Origin: CAZPXF01 sp964590945
Lineage (GTDB): Bacteria > Bacillota > Clostridia > Lachnospirales > Lachnospiraceae
Assembly: GCA_964590945.1 (NCBI GenBank)
Contig: CAZPXF010000049.1
Location: 1 to 16,342, forward strand
Reading direction: 5' to 3'
DNA: 16,342 nt
The notes beneath the pieces were generated by a model. The model had not been told where the DNA came from, made no database searches, and was given only the letters and a program-made list of their open reading frames with translations. Position numbers and translations under genes: made by a program. This document shows, one piece after another, positions 1-6,352 of the stretch (the stretch's first letter is position 1; each line of letters opens with the position of its first letter).

Positions 1-6
1 AAGAGA

Positions 7-489
7 ATGACAGACAGAAATTTCAACAAAAAGCTTTTAAATCTGGCGCTGGTAGTCCTCGTGATTGCCGGATACCAGACGGTTATCCATGTGCGTGCAC
101 AGGATGCCGAGATCGCGCAGCTGAAAGCAGAGGTCGACGCGTACAAGGAAGCGGTGCAGGCCGCGAATGATGCGGCCGGAGTGGCTGAAGGAGGGGCGTC
201 CGGCGGCGATGCCTCTTATAATGACGGTACATATGAAGGGACTGCCGACGGCTTCGGCGGTCCGATCACAGTCAGCGTTACGGTCGAGGATGGCAAGATC
301 ACTTCTGTTGACGTGACAGAGGCAGATGGAGAAGATCCGGCATATTATGAAAGTGCGGTGAAGGCAGTTCCGGATGCGATCGTGGAAGCACAGAGCGCCG
401 ATGTAGACACCGTCAGCGGAGCAACCTTCTCATCGACAGGAATCCGGGAGGCGGCAAGGCAGGCGCTGGAACAGGCGGTGGCAGAATGA
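7..489 (+). CDS. FMN-binding domain protein, membrane-anchored
   Basis: This is a 160-residue extracytoplasmic flavoprotein, probably carrying covalent FMN and passing electrons to or from its membrane partner. Residues about 10-29 form one hydrophobic N-terminal anchor. Residues 31-57 look like a short coiled coil, followed by a Gly/Ser/Ala-rich linker at 58-70. Residues 71-158 form an FMN_bind domain. The segment D134-T-V-S-G-A-T140 matches the ApbE flavinylation motif Dxx(S/T)GAT, which predicts Thr140 as the FMN attachment site. The same domain occurs in RnfG, NqrC and NosR. Its stop overlaps the start of the next gene (ATGA), so the two are translationally coupled. Only six bases precede this ATG and they contain no stop, so an earlier start outside the window cannot be excluded, although the residues here look like a normal N-terminus. 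The family call is firm; the electron partner is inferred. Confidence 0.88.
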   Translation: MTDRNFNKKLLNLALVVLVIAGYQTVIHVRAQDAEIAQLKAEVDAYKEAVQAANDAAGVAEGGASGGDASYNDGTYEGTADGFGGPITVSVTVEDGKITSVDVTEADGEDPAYYESAVKAVPDAIVEAQSADVDTVSGATFSSTGIREAARQALEQAVAE

Positions 490-1274
490 TGAAAAGAAAA
501 AAGATAACCCTATGGGATGTGGCGGTTCCGATCGTAAGACTGGCATTTTTTATTTTGTTCCCGGCGCTGTTTTCTACAGCATTTACTGCAGTAAAAAATA
601 TCATCACGGCAATTTCAAAGCAGTCGCCGCTGGAGTGGAACGGCTTTACAGCGACGCTGACGGCTCTGCTGATCGTGACGGTCGTTTTTGGCCGCATTTT
701 CTGCGGATTTGCATGTGCTTTCGGTACTTATGGGGATTTCCTCTATTTTATTTCCTCGTGGGTACAGAAAAAGCGAAAGAAGAAACCGTTCCATGTGTTT
801 GAAAGATACGGAAATGTACTGAAGTATTTGAAGTATGTAGTTTTGATCGCAGTGCTGGCGCTCTGCGCTGCAGGGATGTCGGGAGCGGTATCCGTGAACA
901 GTCCGTGGACGGCATTTTCAAGATTGCAGTCGCTGAAATTGCCGGGACTTACAGCGGGAGCAGCGCTTTTGATCCTGATCTCTGTCGGGATGCTGCTGGA
1001 ACCGAGATTTTTCTGCAGGTTCCTGTGCCCGATGGGCGCGGTCTTCTCCCTGATGCCGGTTCTTCCTTGCTCGGTGATCAAAAGAAACCGGGAGAATTGT
1101 ATAAAGGGATGTTCCCTTTGCAAAAGAAATTGTCCGGCGGGGATCGACATTATGGATGCGGCGGGCGGTGACAGCGCCGGTATGGGCGAATGCTTTGCGT
1201 GCAGAAAATGTCTGAGAGGATGCCCGAAAAAGAATATTTATGTAATCAGAACGAAAGTTATTGAGAAAAAATAA
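486..1274 (+). CDS. NapH-like 4Fe-4S membrane protein
   Basis: This 262-residue polytopic membrane protein has several hydrophobic spans (about 13-35, 52-90, 112-133 and 150-170). Two Cys motifs typical of NapH/NosR/CcoG-type proteins lie at span ends: FCGFAC near residue 75 and CRFLCP near 178. The C-terminal cytoplasmic part has two ferredoxin-type cluster motifs, CxxxCxxCxxxCP near 205-217 and CxxCxxCxxxCP near 236-247, each enough for one [4Fe-4S] cluster. Together with the flavinylated protein just upstream (4-bp overlap), this resembles a transmembrane electron conduit linking a cytoplasmic iron-sulfur donor to an external flavin. Such pairs are seen beside anaerobic respiration or metal-reduction genes. 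Whether its job is linked to the feo genes downstream is inference from position. Two adjacent ATGs (486, 489) could start the protein; 486 gives the ATGA coupling. Confidence 0.85.
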   Translation: MMKRKKITLWDVAVPIVRLAFFILFPALFSTAFTAVKNIITAISKQSPLEWNGFTATLTALLIVTVVFGRIFCGFACAFGTYGDFLYFISSWVQKKRKKKPFHVFERYGNVLKYLKYVVLIAVLALCAAGMSGAVSVNSPWTAFSRLQSLKLPGLTAGAALLILISVGMLLEPRFFCRFLCPMGAVFSLMPVLPCSVIKRNRENCIKGCSLCKRNCPAGIDIMDAAGGDSAGMGECFACRKCLRGCPKKNIYVIRTKVIEKK

Positions 1275-1286
1275 TCAAAAACTATC

Positions 1287-1315
1287 TTGACAATTATCGG
1301 GTGTTAGAATATACT
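1287..1315 (+). promoter_or_regulatory. Sigma-70-type promoter of the feo operon
   Basis: A perfect -35 TTGACA lies at 1287-1292 and TATACT lies at 1310-1315, separated by 17 bases. This is one of the best promoter matches in the window. Transcription would start near 1322, about 47 bases before the first feoA. The -10 is buried inside the GTTAG-N6-CTAAC dyad, so a bound repressor would block RNA polymerase. Confidence 0.8.
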
Positions 1316-1318
1316 AAC
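1303..1318 (+). promoter_or_regulatory. Operator dyad, copy 1 (GTTAG-N6-CTAAC)
   Basis: The arms are GTTAG (1303-1307) and CTAAC (1314-1318) around AATATA, overlapping the -10 of the feoA promoter. The same 16-bp architecture recurs at 1857 and 5182. The TTAG/CTAA half-sites recall DtxR/MntR-family operators, but the 6-base spacing is wider than in the DtxR consensus and it is not a classical Fur box. The binding protein is unknown. Confidence 0.65.
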
Positions 1319-1368
1319 TCTGTAATCAAGAAAAAATATCAAATATTCAGAAGGGGGCTGGCGAAGTC

Positions 1369-1578
1369 ATGCCTTTATCAATGGCAAAAGAAGGAGAGCC
1401 GAACACCATCAAGAGGGTCGGCGGCAAAGAGGAAACAAGGAAGTTTCTTGAGAATCTGGGATTTGTTGTTGGAGCGACGGTGACTGTTGTTTCTGAGATC
1501 AACGGCAACATTATCGTGAATATCAAGGATTCCAGGATTGCTATTGGGAGGGATATGGCTATGAAGATCATGGTCTGA
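1369..1578 (+). CDS. feoA: FeoA family protein (first copy)
   Basis: This is a 69-residue SH3-like FeoA protein, a small cytoplasmic partner thought to modulate the FeoB ferrous iron transporter. The fold is suggested by the typical run of short beta strands and the pattern RxFLENLGFVVGATVTVVSE (about 24-43), where the family normally has a helix with 'LxxMGfxxG' followed by a strand. The C-terminus (IAIGRDMAMKIMV) matches the usual family ending. The start at 1369 follows AAGGGGG (1351-1357) at 11 bases; the in-frame ATG at 1381 would be much further from it. It is the first gene after the promoter at 1287 and is followed 41 bases later by a second, more canonical FeoA. The two copies are clearly divergent, so they may have different roles. 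Confidence 0.85.
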   Translation: MPLSMAKEGEPNTIKRVGGKEETRKFLENLGFVVGATVTVVSEINGNIIVNIKDSRIAIGRDMAMKIMV

Positions 1579-1619
1579 TCCGGCTTCTTTTTTGATTAAA
1601 TGATAGAAAGGATGAGAAG

Positions 1620-1841
1620 ATGAGTACATTAAGAGATGCAGCTGTAGGTTCTACTGTAACTGTGAAGCGTCTGAATGGCGACGGCCCTGTTAAAAGAAGA
1701 ATTATGGACATGGGAATCACAAAGGGCGTTGAGATCTATGTGAGAAAGGTTGCACCGCTTGGCGATCCGGTTGAGGTTACCGTCAGAGGATATGAGTTAT
1801 CCCTTCGAAAAGCGGATGCGGAGATGATTCTGGTAGATTAA
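1620..1841 (+). CDS. feoA: FeoA family protein (second copy)
   Basis: This 73-residue FeoA is the canonical one of the pair. It begins with the family pattern of an N-terminal strand and a KRLNGDGPVKRRIMDMGITKG stretch, followed by the central 'PLGDPVEVTVRGYELSLRK' type segment (about 46-64) that is close to the family consensus. It is expected to act in the cytoplasm with FeoB. The ribosome binding site GAAAGGATGAG lies at about 1607-1617. It is probably cotranscribed with the first feoA. A separate operator-like dyad lies 15 bases after its stop, so feoB may have additional control beyond readthrough. Confidence 0.92.
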   Translation: MSTLRDAAVGSTVTVKRLNGDGPVKRRIMDMGITKGVEIYVRKVAPLGDPVEVTVRGYELSLRKADAEMILVD

Positions 1842-1856
1842 TTTTTTTACCCGTTC

Positions 1857-1872
1857 GTTAGTTTATGCTAAT
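1857..1872 (+). promoter_or_regulatory. Operator dyad, copy 2 (GTTAG-N6-CTAAT)
   Basis: The arms are GTTAG (1857-1861) and CTAAT (1868-1872) around TTTATG, in the 127-base gap between the second feoA and feoB. A possible -10 (TATGCT, 1864-1869) lies inside the dyad as in copy 1, but I see only a poor T-rich -35 at the right distance. The rest of the gap (1873-1968) shows no riboswitch or terminator that I recognise. Confidence 0.55.
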
Positions 1873-1968
1873 CAAAAGTAGAAAGAGCGAATGAAAAATA
1901 GATTTATCAAATTATATTTAGTTGTGCTGAATTCAAAGTAGGATTTACAAACAAGAAGGAGTAGAGAA

Positions 1969-4122
1969 ATGGCGATTAAAATTGCACTTGCAGGTAACCC
2001 TAACTGCGGTAAAACAACATTGTTTAACGCCCTGACAGGTTCCAATCAGTTTGTTGGTAACTGGCCTGGCGTTACGGTGGAGAAAAAAGAGGGTAAGTTA
2101 AAAGGACATAAAGATGTCATCATCGAAGACCTTCCGGGTATTTATTCACTTTCACCATATACTCTGGAAGAGGTGGTTGCCAGAAATTTCCTGATTTCTG
2201 ACCGTCCGGATGCGATCCTGAATATTGTAGACGGAACAAATATCGAGCGTAATCTGTATCTTTCCACACAGCTTATGGAACTTGGCATTCCGGTTGTTAT
2301 GGCGGTCAACATGATCGATATCCTGGAGAAGACAGGCGAGAAGATACATATTGACAAATTGAGCGAGAAGCTTGGCTGCGAGGTTGTTGAGATTTCCGCG
2401 TTGAAGGGCACAGGCATTAAGGAGGCCGCCAATAAGGTGGTAGCCGTTGCCTCCAGGAAGGAAAAGGTAACTCCTGTCCATGAGTTCAGCGCTGAGGCAG
2501 AATCTGTGATCAGCGACGTTGAGGATAAGCTTGGCGCTGAGGTTCCGGCGGAGCAGAAGAGATTCTTTGCGATCAAGCTCCTTGAGAAAGACGATAAGAT
2601 CGCATCCCAGATATCCAACGTTCCGAATATCTCTGCGGAGATCAAGAGAATGGAAGAGGAGTTTGATGATGATACAGAGAGTATCATTACAAATGAGAGA
2701 TACACATACATTTCTTCTATTATCGGAGAGTGTGTTACAAAGAGTAAAGATAAGGCTGTTACAACATCTGATAAGATCGACCGTATTGTGACGAACCGTT
2801 TCCTTGCACTTCCGATCTTTGCGGTTGTCATGTATATTGTGTACTATGTATCCGTTACAACTGTCGGCGCATTTGTAACAGACTGGACAAATGACGTGCT
2901 TTTCGGCGAGATCATTCCGCCGGCAATTGAGAATATACTTGTAAGCATTCACTGTGCAGACTGGCTGCAGGGACTGATCCTGGATGGTATCGTAGCCGGT
3001 GTTGGCGCGGTTATCGGATTCGTACCTCAGATGCTGGTGCTGTTCATCTTCCTTGCATTCCTGGAGTCCTGCGGATACATGGCACGTGTTGCATTTATCA
3101 TGGACCGTATCTTCCGTAAGTTCGGACTTTCCGGTAAGTCCTTTATTCCGATGCTGATCGGAACAGGCTGCGGCGTTCCGGGCGTTATGGCATCCAGAAC
3201 GATTGAGAATGACAGGGATCGTAAGATGACGATCATGACAACAACATTTATTCCCTGCGGAGCAAAGCTTCCGATCATCGCATTGATCGCCGGCGCGCTC
3301 TTTGACGGAGCTTCCTGGGTTGCGCCAAGCGCATATTTCGTAGGTATTGCAGCTATCGTTGTTTCTGGTATTATCCTGAAGAAGACAAAGATGTTCGCAG
3401 GAGATCCGGCTCCGTTCGTTATGGAGCTTCCTGCATACCATTTGCCAACAGTCGGAAATGTACTCAGAAGCATGTGGGAGCGCGGCTGGTCCTTCATTAA
3501 GAAGGCTGGTACGATCATCCTGCTCTCCACGATCCTTCTCTGGTTCCTGATGAGCTTCGGATGGGCGGACGGATCCTTCGGTATGCTTGAGGCAGAGCAG
3601 CTTGACAGCAGTATCCTTGCTGCTATCGGCGGTGTGATCGCTCCGATCTTCGCACCTCTTGGATGGGGAGACTGGAAGATGGCGGTTGCAGCCGTTACAG
3701 GTCTGATCGCAAAAGAAAACGTAGTAGGTACATTCGGAATTCTGTTCGGATTTGCTGAGGTTGCAGAAGACGGTACAGAGATCTGGGGACAGCTTGCAGG
3801 AAGCATGACAGCGATCGCTGCTTACTCCTTCCTTGTATTCAACCTTCTGTGCGCGCCTTGCTTCGCAGCGATGGGAGCTATCAAAAGAGAGATGAACAAT
3901 ACCAAATGGTTCTTCTTCGCAATCGGATATCAGTGCCTGTTTGCATACGTAATTTCGCTCTGCGTATTCCAGATCGGCGGACTTATTACCGGAACTATCG
4001 GAGTTGGAATCGGAACAGTTGTTGCAGTGATCCTTATTGTCGGACTGTTATATCTGTTGTTCCGTCCTTACAAAGAAAGTAAGACGCTTAGCTTTGGAGC
4101 ACAGCCTGTAAATACAAAATAA
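1969..4122 (+). CDS. feoB: Ferrous iron transport GTPase FeoB
   Basis: This 717-residue inner membrane transporter imports Fe2+ in a nucleotide-dependent manner. The N-terminal G domain has all its motifs: P-loop GNPNCGKT (9-16), the switch I region NWPGVTVE (31-38), DLPG (54-57), NMID (114-117) and SALKG (143-147). A helical regulatory domain follows (about 170-265). The membrane part starts near 280 and holds the two Gate regions with conserved Cys: GTGCGVPG with the following FIPCGAKLP, and LLCAPCFAAMGAIKRE. The length is normal for the family. It has no Cys-rich cytoplasmic tail of its own; a separate Cys-rich peptide is encoded 58 bases downstream instead. AAGGAG (1956-1961) sits 7 bases before the ATG. 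It is flanked by feoA genes and an operator, so iron-responsive control is likely. Confidence 0.98.
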   Translation: MAIKIALAGNPNCGKTTLFNALTGSNQFVGNWPGVTVEKKEGKLKGHKDVIIEDLPGIYSLSPYTLEEVVARNFLISDRPDAILNIVDGTNIERNLYLSTQLMELGIPVVMAVNMIDILEKTGEKIHIDKLSEKLGCEVVEISALKGTGIKEAANKVVAVASRKEKVTPVHEFSAEAESVISDVEDKLGAEVPAEQKRFFAIKLLEKDDKIASQISNVPNISAEIKRMEEEFDDDTESIITNERYTYISSIIGECVTKSKDKAVTTSDKIDRIVTNRFLALPIFAVVMYIVYYVSVTTVGAFVTDWTNDVLFGEIIPPAIENILVSIHCADWLQGLILDGIVAGVGAVIGFVPQMLVLFIFLAFLESCGYMARVAFIMDRIFRKFGLSGKSFIPMLIGTGCGVPGVMASRTIENDRDRKMTIMTTTFIPCGAKLPIIALIAGALFDGASWVAPSAYFVGIAAIVVSGIILKKTKMFAGDPAPFVMELPAYHLPTVGNVLRSMWERGWSFIKKAGTIILLSTILLWFLMSFGWADGSFGMLEAEQLDSSILAAIGGVIAPIFAPLGWGDWKMAVAAVTGLIAKENVVGTFGILFGFAEVAEDGTEIWGQLAGSMTAIAAYSFLVFNLLCAPCFAAMGAIKREMNNTKWFFFAIGYQCLFAYVISLCVFQIGGLITGTIGVGIGTVVAVILIVGLLYLLFRPYKESKTLSFGAQPVNTK

Positions 4123-4135
4123 TTGATGATTCAGG

Positions 4136-4159
4136 GGACGGTGCCGTTTGGCATCGTCC
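4136..4159 (+). repeat. Intercistronic hairpin after feoB
   Basis: A 10-bp stem (4136-4145 with 4150-4159, one G-T wobble) closes a GTTT tetraloop. No T-run follows, so it is not a simple terminator. It could protect the feoB mRNA 3' end or be a short REP-like element; the GGGGACGG beginning resembles hairpin repeats that I recall from clostridial genomes, which is unproven here. Confidence 0.6.
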
Positions 4160-4180
4160 AATTGACAGGAGGCAATGAAA

Positions 4181-4318
4181 ATGGGAACATTCATTACAGG
4201 ACTTATACTTTTAGGAATTGTTGCTGCGGTCATCAGAAGTATGATCAAGGATAAGAAAAACGGAAAGTCTCTGCAGTGCGGAGGGGATTGTAAGAACTGT
4301 GGCGGACATTGCCAGTAG
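4181..4318 (+). CDS. FeoB-associated Cys-rich membrane protein
   Basis: This is a 45-residue peptide. Residues 4-20 form one membrane span, followed by a basic KDKKNGK segment and a Cys-rich tail, C33-x3-C37-x2-C40-x3-C44. This layout matches the small FeoB-associated Cys-rich membrane proteins encoded next to feoB in many Firmicutes. It likely sits beside FeoB with the cysteines in the cytoplasm, handling Fe2+ or taking part in a Cys-based iron sensor; that role is inferred. AGGAGG (4167-4172) is 8 bases before the ATG at 4181. An in-frame ATG at 4175 is too close to the ribosome binding site to be preferred. The stop is 17 bases before the HMA protein start. Confidence 0.85.
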   Translation: MGTFITGLILLGIVAAVIRSMIKDKKNGKSLQCGGDCKNCGGHCQ

Positions 4319-4335
4319 ATGCGGAGGTATCAGGA

Positions 4336-4590
4336 ATGTATAAGATTACATTGGGCGTTGACGGCATGGCCTGCGGAATGTGTGAATCACATGTGAACAA
4401 TGCTATCAGAGATAGATTCAATGTGAAAAAGGTGAATTCTTCCGCGAAAAAGAATCAGACGGAGATCATTGCGGAAGAGCAGATCGGTGAAGATGAACTG
4501 ATCGAGGCTCTTGCTCCGACAGGATATGGAGTAACCTCCTATCAGTGTGAAACATACCAGAAGAAAGGTTTTTTTTCATTTGGAAAATAA
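4336..4590 (+). CDS. Heavy-metal-associated (HMA) domain protein
   Basis: This 84-residue protein has a ferredoxin-like HMA fold. The metal site GMACGMC (about 9-15, MxCxxC type) is followed by the usual helix ESHVNNAIRD, and the C-terminal half has the expected strand-helix-strand with ALAPTGYGV. Proteins of this kind carry a soft metal ion, usually copper or zinc, between transporters, but here the gene sits inside an iron operon. The start at 4336 is chosen because GGAGG (4323-4327) is 8 bases upstream; a longer in-frame start at 4309 would overlap the preceding gene and lacks a ribosome binding site. A run of eight T (4569-4576) near the 3' end encodes GFFSFGK and may be prone to slippage. 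The metal bound is not determined by the sequence. Confidence 0.85.
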   Translation: MYKITLGVDGMACGMCESHVNNAIRDRFNVKKVNSSAKKNQTEIIAEEQIGEDELIEALAPTGYGVTSYQCETYQKKGFFSFGK

Positions 4591-4632
4591 GTCCGAGGAA
4601 AGAAGTAAGGGACTTCCGGGGAGGTGTGACCA

Positions 4633-5061
4633 ATGATTCAGAATTCTGAAAAAGAGAAAATCATTCAAAAGCTGAAGGATCAGGGATTCCGTATCACGAA
4701 GCAGAGACGGCTTCTTTTGGATGTGATTCTGGAGGGGGATTGTTCGAGCTGCAAGGAAATCTATTATAAGGTTTCCAGGCTGGATGACAAAATTGGCGCA
4801 GCGACCGTGTACCGTATGATCAATACATTGGAAGGTATCGGAGCTATCAGCAGAAAGAATATGTATAAGATTCATTCTGAGGACAGTGAGGAAAAGCTTC
4901 CGAATGAGAATCAGGGATGTATTATTGAGCTGAACGATGATACGGTGGTGGAACTTGGAGCCGGTAAATGGGAGGCTGTCATTCGGGCCGGCCTGAAGGA
5001 ATACGGCTATGTGGATGACCAGACGATACGCCGGGTTGAAATGAAAACTGTAAGCGTTTAA
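4633..5061 (+). CDS. Fur-family regulator with degenerate metal sites
   Basis: This 142-residue protein has a clear Fur-type winged helix at residues 8-75: GFRITKQRRLLLDVIL, then KEIYYKV, then the recognition helix around A56-ATVYRMINTLEGIGAI. The C-terminal half departs from the family. There is a single His (81) and a single Cys (96) where Fur, PerR and Zur carry HHxHF and two CxxC pairs. A CxxC (C37, C40) instead sits in the DNA-binding half, at the position where the family normally has a HPxAEEIY-like segment. It may sense something other than Fe2+ by the usual site, or use few ligands. GGGGAGG (4618-4624) is 8 bases before the ATG. The gene ends the feoB unit and is followed by a terminator. 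Class is confident; signal unknown. Confidence 0.82.
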   Translation: MIQNSEKEKIIQKLKDQGFRITKQRRLLLDVILEGDCSSCKEIYYKVSRLDDKIGAATVYRMINTLEGIGAISRKNMYKIHSEDSEEKLPNENQGCIIELNDDTVVELGAGKWEAVIRAGLKEYGYVDDQTIRRVEMKTVSV

Positions 5062-5085
5062 TTTTAGAAATGAACATGGAATAAT

Positions 5086-5120
5086 ATATCCGGTGGGATC
5101 TTCCTGCCGGGTATTTTTTT
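5086..5120 (+). terminator. Rho-independent terminator after the Fur-like gene
   Basis: A 12-bp stem with three wobble pairs (5086-5097 with 5103-5114) and the loop ATCTT is followed by a run of T to 5120. It lies 24 bases after the stop and just before the next promoter, closing the feoB unit. Confidence 0.85.
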
Positions 5121-5144
5121 GAGAAAAGACAATCAATAACCTAC

Positions 5145-5173
5145 TTGACGAACGGGGATAAATTAGATATTAT
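5145..5173 (+). promoter_or_regulatory. Promoter of DUF3793-flavodoxin unit
   Basis: TTGACG (5145-5150) and TATTAT (5168-5173) are spaced 17 bases apart. The predicted start is near 5180, directly before the operator dyad at 5182. Further TTAG and CTAA half-sites (5163-5166, 5177-5180) surround the -10. Confidence 0.72.
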
Positions 5174-5181
5174 TAACTAAA

Positions 5182-5197
5182 GTTAGAAATACCTAAC
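5182..5197 (+). promoter_or_regulatory. Operator dyad, copy 3 (GTTAG-N6-CTAAC)
   Basis: GTTAG (5182-5186) and CTAAC (5193-5197) flank AAATAC. It lies between the predicted transcription start and the ribosome binding site GGAGG (5200-5204), a place where a bound protein would block transcription. It has the same spacing and arms as the dyads at 1303 and 1857, tying this unit to the feo genes. Confidence 0.65.
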
Positions 5198-5208
5198 GCG
5201 GAGGAACT

Positions 5209-5826
5209 ATGAGTCAGGAAATTTTTCAGATCATGAAGGAAATGAATACAAAGCAGGTGGGGACACAGCTTGCATTGCAGTGCGCACCGCTTCTGATGGG
5301 GATCAAGATGTCGAATCTTCTGATCCTCGACTGTGAGCTTCGGGATGAGCTTTTATCGCTTCTTTCAGGGACAGAGATCACTGCATATGAGCTGTTTGAG
5401 TTTGGCGGGAAGAGTTATTATTTTCTGTACTGTGAGGAAGATCTGGAAGCATATTTAAGTCTTCCGGAAATCAAGGATATCCTTTTCAGAGAGGGGTATC
5501 AGAAATTCGGACTGTCGGAGCTCCTTTGCCGCTTCTGTTTCCGGTATCAGGAGTATACGAAGGGGAGAATGGAATTTCCGCATGAGATGGGAGCTTTCCT
5601 CGGATATCCGGCGGAGGATGTGACAGGCTTTATCGAGAATGACGGAAAGAATTTTCTTTACTCTGGCTACTGGAAAGTTTACGGCAGGGTGTCGGAGAAG
5701 AAGCTTTTGTTCCAGCAATTTGAAAGAGCGAGGGAGATCGTCATCGAGATGGTCTCATGCGGGTGGAATATCCGGGACATAGTTCTGGAAAATAATAATT
5801 TGGAGCTGCTGAAGGCGGCCGTATAG
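5209..5826 (+). CDS. DUF3793 family protein
   Basis: This 205-residue soluble protein matches DUF3793, a family of unknown function found in anaerobic Firmicutes, often next to flavodoxin. Visible marks are an N-terminal helical part that may contain a Cys (C25), a strand-rich middle (about 60-75), a segment with C107-R-F-C110, and the typical HEMGAFLGYPAEDVTGFI block near 125-142. No signal peptide or membrane span is seen. GGAGG lies 4 bases before the ATG. It is followed by flavodoxin after 12 bases and must share its promoter and operator. A role in iron-limited or flavin-based electron transfer is inferred from context only. Confidence 0.82.
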   Translation: MSQEIFQIMKEMNTKQVGTQLALQCAPLLMGIKMSNLLILDCELRDELLSLLSGTEITAYELFEFGGKSYYFLYCEEDLEAYLSLPEIKDILFREGYQKFGLSELLCRFCFRYQEYTKGRMEFPHEMGAFLGYPAEDVTGFIENDGKNFLYSGYWKVYGRVSEKKLLFQQFERAREIVIEMVSCGWNIRDIVLENNNLELLKAAV

Positions 5827-5838
5827 GAGGATTTTTTA

Positions 5839-6255
5839 ATGAGTAAAGTAAATGTAATTTACTGGTCACAGTCAGGAAACACACAGGCAATGGCGGAAGC
5901 GCTGGCGGAGGGCGCAGGTACGACCGCAACATTTGTAAGCGAAGCAAATATGGATGACCTTAAGAATGCAAATGCATTTGCACTTGGATGCCCGGCTATG
6001 GGAGCCGAGGTGCTTGAAGAAGCAGAGTTCGATCCATTTGTAACTGAAGTGGAAGGCTTTGTTTCCGGTAAGACGGTAGCGCTGTTTGGCTCTTATGGAT
6101 GGGGAGACGGACAGTGGATGCGCGACTGGGCAGAGCGAATGGAAGCAGCCGGTGCAAAGGTGATCGGCGGCGAGGATCTGATCTGCCAGGAAGCGCCGGA
6201 CGATGACATGATTGAAGCATTGAAGGCCGCAGGGGCACAGCTGGCAGCATTATAA
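5839..6255 (+). CDS. Flavodoxin (short chain)
   Basis: This 138-residue FMN protein is a low-potential electron carrier that replaces ferredoxin when iron is scarce. The phosphate-binding loop WSQSGNTQ lies at residues 9-16. A second loop with CPAMGAEVLEE is near 55-65, and the GSYGWGDGQWM isoalloxazine loop is near 84-94. The length is that of short-chain flavodoxins. AGGAGG (5825-5830) is 8 bases before the start. It is cotranscribed with DUF3793 from a promoter carrying the feo-type dyad, which fits induction under iron limitation. Electron partners are not identifiable here. Confidence 0.95.
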   Translation: MSKVNVIYWSQSGNTQAMAEALAEGAGTTATFVSEANMDDLKNANAFALGCPAMGAEVLEEAEFDPFVTEVEGFVSGKTVALFGSYGWGDGQWMRDWAERMEAAGAKVIGGEDLICQEAPDDDMIEALKAAGAQLAAL

Positions 6256-6277
6256 TCATTTCACACAGATTCATAAA

Positions 6278-6314
6278 GGGGAGCGGGCTGTTTCTTTTGT
6301 GATGTGCCCGCCCC
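6278..6314 (+). repeat. Hairpin between flavodoxin and DUF2325 genes
   Basis: GCGGGC (6283-6288) pairs with GCCCGC (6306-6311), and GGG upstream extends the stem to CCC (6312-6314) past a bulged A. The loop is 17 bases and no T-run follows. It could stabilise the flavodoxin message or reduce readthrough. Confidence 0.45.
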
Positions 6315-6352
6315 GAATGATACTGATATTGTGCGGCAGGAAAGGAGTCTTT

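Noticed and set aside
1842..1968. Possible riboswitch in the feoB leader
   Set aside because: The 127 bases are A+T-rich with no stable conserved fold that I can recognise; only the operator dyad stands out.
2152..3441. Long minus-strand open frame (429 codons) inside feoB
   Set aside because: It is fully antisense to a certain feoB, has an unlikely Cys/His/Asn-rich composition, no ribosome binding site and no recognisable domain. It is a shadow of codon bias.
4309..4335. Longer N-terminus for the HMA protein
   Set aside because: It would overlap the end of the Cys-rich peptide gene and lacks a ribosome binding site, while 4336 has GGAGG at the right distance.
6299..6352. Longer N-terminus for the DUF2325 protein
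   Set aside because: It begins within a hairpin loop, adds residues unlike the family, and 6353 has AAAGGAG upstream.
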